Source: Lachnospiraceae bacterium (GTDB lineage Bacteria > Bacillota > Clostridia > Lachnospirales > Lachnospiraceae). From it: 58,754 nucleotides of DNA. Numbering within the stretch: the stretch's first letter is position 1; every line of letters begins with the position of its first letter. The notes below the pieces were generated by a model. That model saw only the letters and a list, made by a program, of their open reading frames with translations. It had not been told where the DNA came from and searched no databases. The stretch spans positions 1-58,754 of the forward strand of contig JAAVZI010000066.1 in assembly GCA_022791575.1 (NCBI GenBank), in the 5' to 3' direction. Position numbers and translations under genes: made by a program. Shown piece after piece: positions 55,601-58,754 of this stretch.

Positions 55601-55884
55601 GCGCCATCTGCTATCACTTCCACACCATCTGGTATCTGAATACTGGTCAGCGATTCACAGTCCTTAAAGGCATTATCCCCAATTTTAGACACCCCTTCTG
55701 GTATAACAACCTCTCCTCCAGCTCCGTTGTATGCCGTCAACACTCCATTCGTGATCGTAAACTCCGATTCCTGTGCATAAGTCTTAGCTATTGTACTTAT
55801 TTCCACTCGACCCAGCCCTGCAGTTCCTGTCAGCAGCAAAGCCGCCATTCCAACCGCCAGGCATTTTCTCCATTGTTTTCTCAT
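52666..55884 (-). CDS. Secreted LRR surface protein with dockerin-like C-terminus
   Basis: A 1072-aa exported mosaic. Residues 1-38 are a signal peptide (VGMAALLLTGTAG). About 40-250 are BspA-type LRR_5 repeats (IPEGVSKIGDNAFKDC, LPDSITRIGKEAFAFC). A calcium EF-hand loop lies near 293-305 (DTNEDGDISIEE). Residues 330-530 are internalin-type LRRs (LQGNNIEDITVLSSL). A Big-like domain (about 560-650) precedes RCC1-like WNW repeats. The end (about 1012-1072) has two dockerin-type calcium loops (GDINEDGRVDLSDAQ, DLDRDGNITMKDAQ). No sortase motif is seen, so attachment may use the dockerin. It probably binds host or plant ligands. A strong promoter carries a candidate XRE operator in its spacer. 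Confidence 0.92.
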   Translation of the reverse strand: MRKQWRKCLAVGMAALLLTGTAGLGRVEISTIAKTYAQESEFTITNGVLTAYNGAGGEVVIPEGVSKIGDNAFKDCESLTSIQIPDGVEVIADGAFSSSSLAGIQLPDSITRIGKEAFAFCKELKEIVLPPNITHIGYGAFRQCAELENIKLPEGVQDIDSHVFLGTKWQQDRLEKDNFAVISGILVASNITQGELVIPDGVVGITEDIFDITITAKPSFTSITIPESVQWISENMYGGGLHKYSKIIKGKTGSFAQSYARKHNVAFLAEDSIFINNPELLMYLLGINGDDKIDTNEDGDISIEEMEAVKGISFICNSASNPLPSDYTELKYAKNLQELTIKDNGTQNINSLDLSMLLDLKELKSVSIYADNLTNMDGLSELSGLSSLTLICPKLEDISGVFGLTKLERLSLSCKEGMDLSGSGNLKNLNDLYLSDMGLRDISFISGLENLKSLNLQGNNIEDITVLSSLQNVTNLDLSNNNITDIKPLMDLKKLEKMALNNNPFTKAESLAAFNKQNPNTIVSCYGHMIPNEEILKFFAVDQLSTIMCGGTRNLKCTEINDNFLQGIGIYNMKDFIVTSEDESIVSIERNENTSHNGEIYVRYQLRANNEGETVVHVVCGSTAKDIRVSVKDLDETKLTPASQLPVLKTVATAWGNQFIFEYQNILWNWNQNTKRSSKIAVLTDTDKKYIARYVYNDTDRMEYAESMVLDQNNTLWNWSDISNYKKIDENVKDYDWDSIFYCKDGVQSYYEKNEVQLLKTDGRLENKVYLSELPNGVSVDDIEKVWIASPMMAILDSVHHVLYYKIPWDKKDAANTEWEKIDGIYAVFEDGTVLTDNQSLGEEVSDQNLYTAWIICSSNPKEMKYEAKLYRHESKLIIPKNSELAQENYVRFERIGEKEYLQTEDGIWYEHTKTADGNIIQKTDYIDILTSGHVLKGDHILYYNEVPVLSQVEGIKCSYHYSFWGVDKTSNVPCGVYAVRTDGAVWFHEDGFGEAEQVFALLDVEASISGGKGDINEDGRVDLSDAQTVLKAVLHIITLSEEQKSAADLDRDGNITMKDAQKILRIVLKME

Positions 55885-55958
55885 TATTTCTTGCTTCTCC
55901 TTTATTTTTATTAATATTTTGTTTTACCTTCAAATAAAATTTAACACTTTTATTTATA

Positions 55959-55987
55959 ATATTAGTACCTTTAGGGTATTTTGTCAA
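55959..55987 (-). promoter_or_regulatory. Consensus promoter of the LRR gene with embedded operator
   Basis: On the minus strand TTGACA and TAATAT are 17 bases apart, about 75 bases before the LRR start. The palindrome TACCTTTAGGGTA (plus strand 55966-55978) fills the spacer. Confidence 0.82.
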
Positions 55988-56018
55988 TCCCTTTAGTGCT
56001 TATTATATACCCTAAAAG
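55966..56018. promoter_or_regulatory. Inverted TTTAGGGTA/TACCCTAAA sites, candidate XRE operators
   Basis: TTTAGGGTA (55970-55978) and TACCCTAAA (56008-56016) are exact inverted copies, with a third partial match (CCCTTTAG, 55989-55996) between. One lies in the LRR promoter spacer, the other just upstream of the xre -35 box. Control of both genes by the XRE protein is inferred. Confidence 0.5.
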
Positions 56019-56021
56019 TCT

Positions 56022-56050
56022 TTGTAGTTGCGATACAAGTACCTTATGAT
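56022..56050 (+). promoter_or_regulatory. Promoter of the xre gene
   Basis: TTGTAG and TATGAT are 17 bases apart, with 36 bases to the xre start codon. Confidence 0.6.
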
Positions 56051-56086
56051 ATAGGAAATAGTATTTTTATTGAATGGAATGATAAA

Positions 56087-56440
56087 ATGGATAGAGATGA
56101 GATCGCAAGAAAGTTAGGCCTTAATATCAGACGCTTCCGAAACCAGCGGCTGCTAAGCCAAGAAAGCCTTGCCCTAGATGCAGGAATACACCCTGCTTAT
56201 CTGGGCAAATTAGAACGTGGAGAAAAGTGCCCTAATATTGATACTCTGCTGAAAATATGCAGTGCCCTAGATATTCCTGCTGCTAAACTTCTGGATTTTG
56301 ATATAGAAGCTAAAGAAGAAAATTCAGCTACCAAACAGCGGCTTGATGAAGCCATGAACCGGCTTTCCCCATCAAAACAAAGACGGGTAACTGAAATAGT
56401 TGAAAATATTGTGAATACCATTGTAGAGGATGAAATCTGA
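56087..56440 (+). CDS. XRE-family transcriptional regulator
   Basis: A 117-aa protein with an N-terminal Cro/C1 helix-turn-helix (about 5-65: LGLNIRRFRNQRLLSQESLA, then GIHPAYLGKLERGEKCPNI). The acidic C-terminal part is probably for dimerisation or a ligand. Its ribosome site is weak (GGAA). It is transcribed away from the LRR gene and shares its control region. This single-domain type resembles SinR-like or phage-type repressors; no phage genes are near. Confidence 0.93.
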   Translation: MDRDEIARKLGLNIRRFRNQRLLSQESLALDAGIHPAYLGKLERGEKCPNIDTLLKICSALDIPAAKLLDFDIEAKEENSATKQRLDEAMNRLSPSKQRRVTEIVENIVNTIVEDEI

Positions 56441-56542
56441 ATGTATAATACAATTAATTAGACTTCAAAAAATGATAGAAAATAACTATTAACAGATAAC
56501 AATAGATAGCTCAGCCCCAAATAATAGCAAGGAGACCGCTTT

Positions 56543-57385
56543 ATGCATACTTCAGATATTTTTAGTAAAAGTCTTAACCCTCTTTTTCTTTTTGCCGTAA
56601 AATATGACCGGACTGCAAATGGTTTTCCTCATAACCATGATTATATTGAATTACTCTATATTGATTCCGGTGTAGGAAAATACGAAATCGATCAAACCGT
56701 CTATCCGGTAGAGGCTGGAAGCCTTCTGTTGATTAATCCTGGAGTAGACCATGCTAATATTGTGACAGATCCAAAAGACCCCCTTGTAATCCTAGCATTG
56801 GGTTTTACAGACCTTCACTTACGAGGGCTGCCGGAGAACACTTTAACCTTTCCGGGATATAGCCCTGTTCTTATGACAGATTCCAGGCTGCAGAACCAGA
56901 TTACCAGCCTGTTCTTTCATATGCTTTCTGAAAAAGAACAGAATTTTCCTGGAAAATATGATATGATGCGCTGTTATCTAAATCAAATATTATTACATGT
57001 TATCCGTGCATTTATGAAAGCACCAGAAACCAATCCACCTATGCAGTTTATTTCCCATAGGAAAAATCATGTTGTACGGACAATTTTAGATTATATGGAA
57101 GAACATTTTCAAGAACGAATCTCATTAGAGGGTATTGCTTCCAATATGTATTTAAGTCCCATCTATATATCCAGACTGTTTAAGGAAGAAATGGGCGAAT
57201 CCCCTATTCATCATCTGATTCAGATCCGCCTGCGAAAAGCTATGGAATTGATGGAACATCATCCTGACTATTCTATTAAACGAATAGCAAATGAAGTCGG
57301 TTATGATGATGCTTACCATTTTAGTAAAATTTTCAAAAAGCATTTAAATCAGACTCCGTCGGAATATCGGAAGCAATTGGACTAA
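56543..57385 (+). CDS. AraC family transcriptional regulator
   Basis: A 280-aa activator with a cupin sensor domain (1-165: FPHNHDYIELLYIDSGVGKY) and two C-terminal helix-turn-helix motifs (180-280: ISLEGIASNMYLSPIYISRL, then IKRIANEVGYDDAYHFSKIF). AraC proteins of this form usually sense a sugar and control nearby glycan genes. Here no sugar gene is adjacent: the next gene is a broken antiporter whose reading frame overlaps its end by 42 bases. AAGGAG precedes the ATG. Confidence 0.95.
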   Translation: MHTSDIFSKSLNPLFLFAVKYDRTANGFPHNHDYIELLYIDSGVGKYEIDQTVYPVEAGSLLLINPGVDHANIVTDPKDPLVILALGFTDLHLRGLPENTLTFPGYSPVLMTDSRLQNQITSLFFHMLSEKEQNFPGKYDMMRCYLNQILLHVIRAFMKAPETNPPMQFISHRKNHVVRTILDYMEEHFQERISLEGIASNMYLSPIYISRLFKEEMGESPIHHLIQIRLRKAMELMEHHPDYSIKRIANEVGYDDAYHFSKIFKKHLNQTPSEYRKQLD

Positions 57386-57890
57386 AATAGTTACATTCTG
57401 ACAACTAGATCCTGTTCTAATATTTTGTGATTCCTCCTGGTAATCATTAAATGGTTTTCTAACGTCTTCCCGGTAATCAATCATATCCCGTTTATGTGCG
57501 ATCTTTGGAAGAAAACCACCCTGCAATGCTACAGAAATCAGCGAAATGAAAAATACGATATGAAATAGATCCATACTCAGGTCAACCCCTTCAGCCACGA
57601 CAATAATTGCAAATACAATCGATGCCGCTCCCCTCAAACCTGCCCAGGAAACAAGCAGCCATTTCTGGCTGCTGACTTTAAAAGGCTTCAGTATAAAGAT
57701 CCCAAGAACAGCCATAGCAACGCCTATTACAGCGCCGTATACAATTCCTGAAAATAACAGATAGCAGACGGGTTTTCCTGCTGCTCCGCTTACAATCTGA
57801 ATCCCAATCATGACCAGCAGATAAGCAATTGGATCATTACTTCCGCTTTCCATTTCCAGAAGTGAATCTGTTCCATCTTTCAGTGCTGTT
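57344..57890 (-). pseudogene. Remnant of a CPA1 K+/H+ antiporter (NhaP2-like)
   Basis: The reading frame carries LKDGTDSLLEMESGSNDPIA and later WLLVSWAGLRGAASIVFAI, the family signatures. Between VLGIFIL and KPFKVSS some 130 residues expected in the family are missing in frame. Upstream of about 57890 the sequence is unrelated and matches a transposase fragment on the other strand. The C-terminal regulatory domain is also lacking: after NDYQEES the protein runs into an unrelated tail. It is not functional. Confidence 0.75.
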
Positions 57891-58080
57891 ACTGGGAACA
57901 CAAGCACGGTTTCTATGTCTATGCAAAGCCAGACAAATGTGATCCCAAAACCGTGGTAAACTATATCAGGCGTTATCTCGGACGACCCGTGATTGCCACT
58001 TCCCGGATTGATAAATACGATGGCGACTTTGTCACTTTCCATTATAACCGGCACGAAGATGATGCCTATGTGGAAGAAGG
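57887..58080 (+). pseudogene. Fragment of an IS91-like (Y2_Tnp) transposase
   Basis: A plus-strand frame reads CYWEHKHGFYVYAKPDKCDP, then NYIRRYLGRPVIATSRIDKY and FVTFHYNRHEDDAYVEE, the pattern of Y2/IS91-type transposases. Only about 65 residues remain; both ends change to unrelated sequence (stop codon upstream at 57863, divergent after AYVEE). It abuts the antiporter remnant, which it may have disrupted. The match is from memory of the family. Confidence 0.6.
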
Positions 58081-58187
58081 TCGTCAGCTTGACTTCCCAA
58101 AATCCCGTTCCTATGGTATACTCCTTTCCAAGGAGGCGGTACATAGGAATCCAAACACAGAGAAACTACGCAAAATTATATGGATAA

Positions 58188-58360
58188 CCCGCCAGAAGGC
58201 ATACATCCGAGGACATTCGCCATATGCGCGAGGATGCCATTCTGGAGCGGTTGCTTCAGAGCAGCGAGAAACAGCGGAGGTCAGAGAACGTCCGTGATGA
58301 AAAGGAACTGTAAAAGGCACAGAAACGCAGGCTGGAACTGAACAGCCTTTTAATGAACTG
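58188..58360 (+). pseudogene. C-terminal fragment of a large serine recombinase
   Basis: The frame reads MREDAILERLLQSSEKQRRS, then ENVRDEKEL, a TAA stop at 58311, and continues KAQKRRLELNSLL. This coiled-coil pattern is typical of TnpX-like recombinases. The stop replaces an expected glutamine codon (CAA). No catalytic domain is present. Confidence 0.5.
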
Positions 58361-58363
58361 TAT

Positions 58364-58754
58364 TCACAATAGTGCAATAGAAATTGTAAATACAGATACT
58401 TCATCGTCAATACCATTGCGATCTGCAAATTGCATAAAATCGTCTTTTATATCCTTCTTGCTGACGCTTGCGGGAACCAAGTTCTGTCATTGTTTCAGTA
58501 TCAATCTCATTACGCACATGATATTTTGCAGATTTGAAAATAATATTATAATTTCCATTTTTCAAATCCTCATATGAATCAAGCCATACAACCTTTTCAG
58601 AACTTGTAATATCTTTCTTCCTATTAGTCAAATCTTTTGTAGTAGTGTATAGTAGTAATTTTGAAAAAGCAGCCACTATTAGTTGTATATCATAGACAGA
58701 AGTATCATAACTATAATTTTGCTTTGAAAATGTAAGATAATAAAAGTAAATCGG
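58364..58754 (-). pseudogene. Partial, frameshifted gene at the window end
   Basis: The minus-strand frame enters from beyond the window and reads FYYLTFSKQNYSYDTSVYDI, then DIQLIVAAFSKLLLY and YNIIFKSAKYHVRNEID, down to a stop at 58407. Near 58455 the shifted frame continues sensibly (KDDFMQFADRNGIDDEVSVF) to a stop at 58364, suggesting a one-base indel. No family is recognised. It may be mobile-element cargo. Confidence 0.4.

Noticed and set aside
55096-55914. 272-codon plus-strand frame opposite the LRR gene
   Set aside because: Antisense to the signal peptide and repeats of the surface protein; a shadow of its codon bias.
58111-58428. 105-codon minus-strand frame near the right edge
   Set aside because: It is antisense to a recombinase-like fragment and crosses several unrelated junctions.
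1-58754. CRISPR arrays, rRNA genes, intact prophage
   Set aside because: No regular spaced repeats, rRNA sequences or phage structural genes were seen on reading both strands.

Overview
The window looks like a low-to-mid GC Firmicutes chromosome, most likely Lachnospiraceae (Clostridium cluster XIVa, a gut anaerobe). The clues are an A/V-type ATPase operon instead of an F-type one in this stretch, a ClpA-ClpS pair, a RicT/YaaR/HolB cluster in Bacillus-like order, a DUF6145-type protein, tRNA genes without encoded CCA, strong AGGAGG ribosome sites and near-consensus sigma-A promoters. The genus cannot be fixed from the sequence alone. Almost all housekeeping genes lie on the minus strand.

Layout. 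1-2282: accessory segment next to the 3' end of lysS, with a noncoding stretch, a 59-aa ORF and a five-repeat zinc-ribbon protein ending in a nuclease-like domain. 2283-10989: minus-strand run nfeD, SPFH protein, argF, birA, a DUF6145-like gene, coaX, dusB and an unknown gene, then greA-lysS from a consensus promoter. 11008-12608: secreted SleB-like cell-wall hydrolase with a structured leader and a WalR-like box. 12803-18645: marR-dnaE-pfkA-trmH operon. 18700-21852: plus-strand diguanylate cyclase and orphan DctP-type lipoprotein. 21868-30369: nine-gene V-type ATPase operon (H-C-I-K-F-E-A-B-D). 30451-31904: trmB, a 46-aa ORF and thioredoxin. 31908-33593: pduL and a response-regulator diguanylate cyclase. 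33648-38126: lipoprotein nuclease and SNF2 helicase. 38248-38592: tRNA-Lys(CTT) and tRNA-Pro(CGG) behind a perfect promoter. 38682-39457: DUF624 membrane protein. 39520-48269: clpS-clpA-lepB-yaaO-yaaR-holB-ricT-yabB-rsmI. 48305-51876: single-membrane-span small protein and a GH106-like glycosidase. 51903-52061: a 159-bp palindromic element. 52165-56440: small membrane protein, large LRR/dockerin surface protein and a divergent XRE regulator. 56543-57385: AraC regulator. 57344-58754: a junkyard of broken genes (K+/H+ antiporter relic, IS91-like transposase fragment, serine-recombinase fragment, frameshifted partial gene).

How the genes work together. Most of the window is core metabolism and information processing: tRNA charging and modification, replication, glycolysis, cofactor handling, ion-driven ATP chemistry, protein export and turnover. 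Two separate c-di-GMP synthases suggest local signalling modules: a Cache-sensing membrane enzyme with a solute-binding lipoprotein, and a soluble receiver-GGDEF protein co-transcribed with a phosphotransacylase. The edges and the 51.9-58.7 kb part are accessory. No CRISPR array, rRNA operon, intact prophage or intact insertion sequence was seen. The most unusual items are the zinc-ribbon/nuclease-like gene beside lysS, the long palindrome upstream of the glycosidase, the operator-in-promoter arrangement of the XRE/LRR pair, the competing hairpins in the hydrolase leader, and the cyclase/DctP pair.
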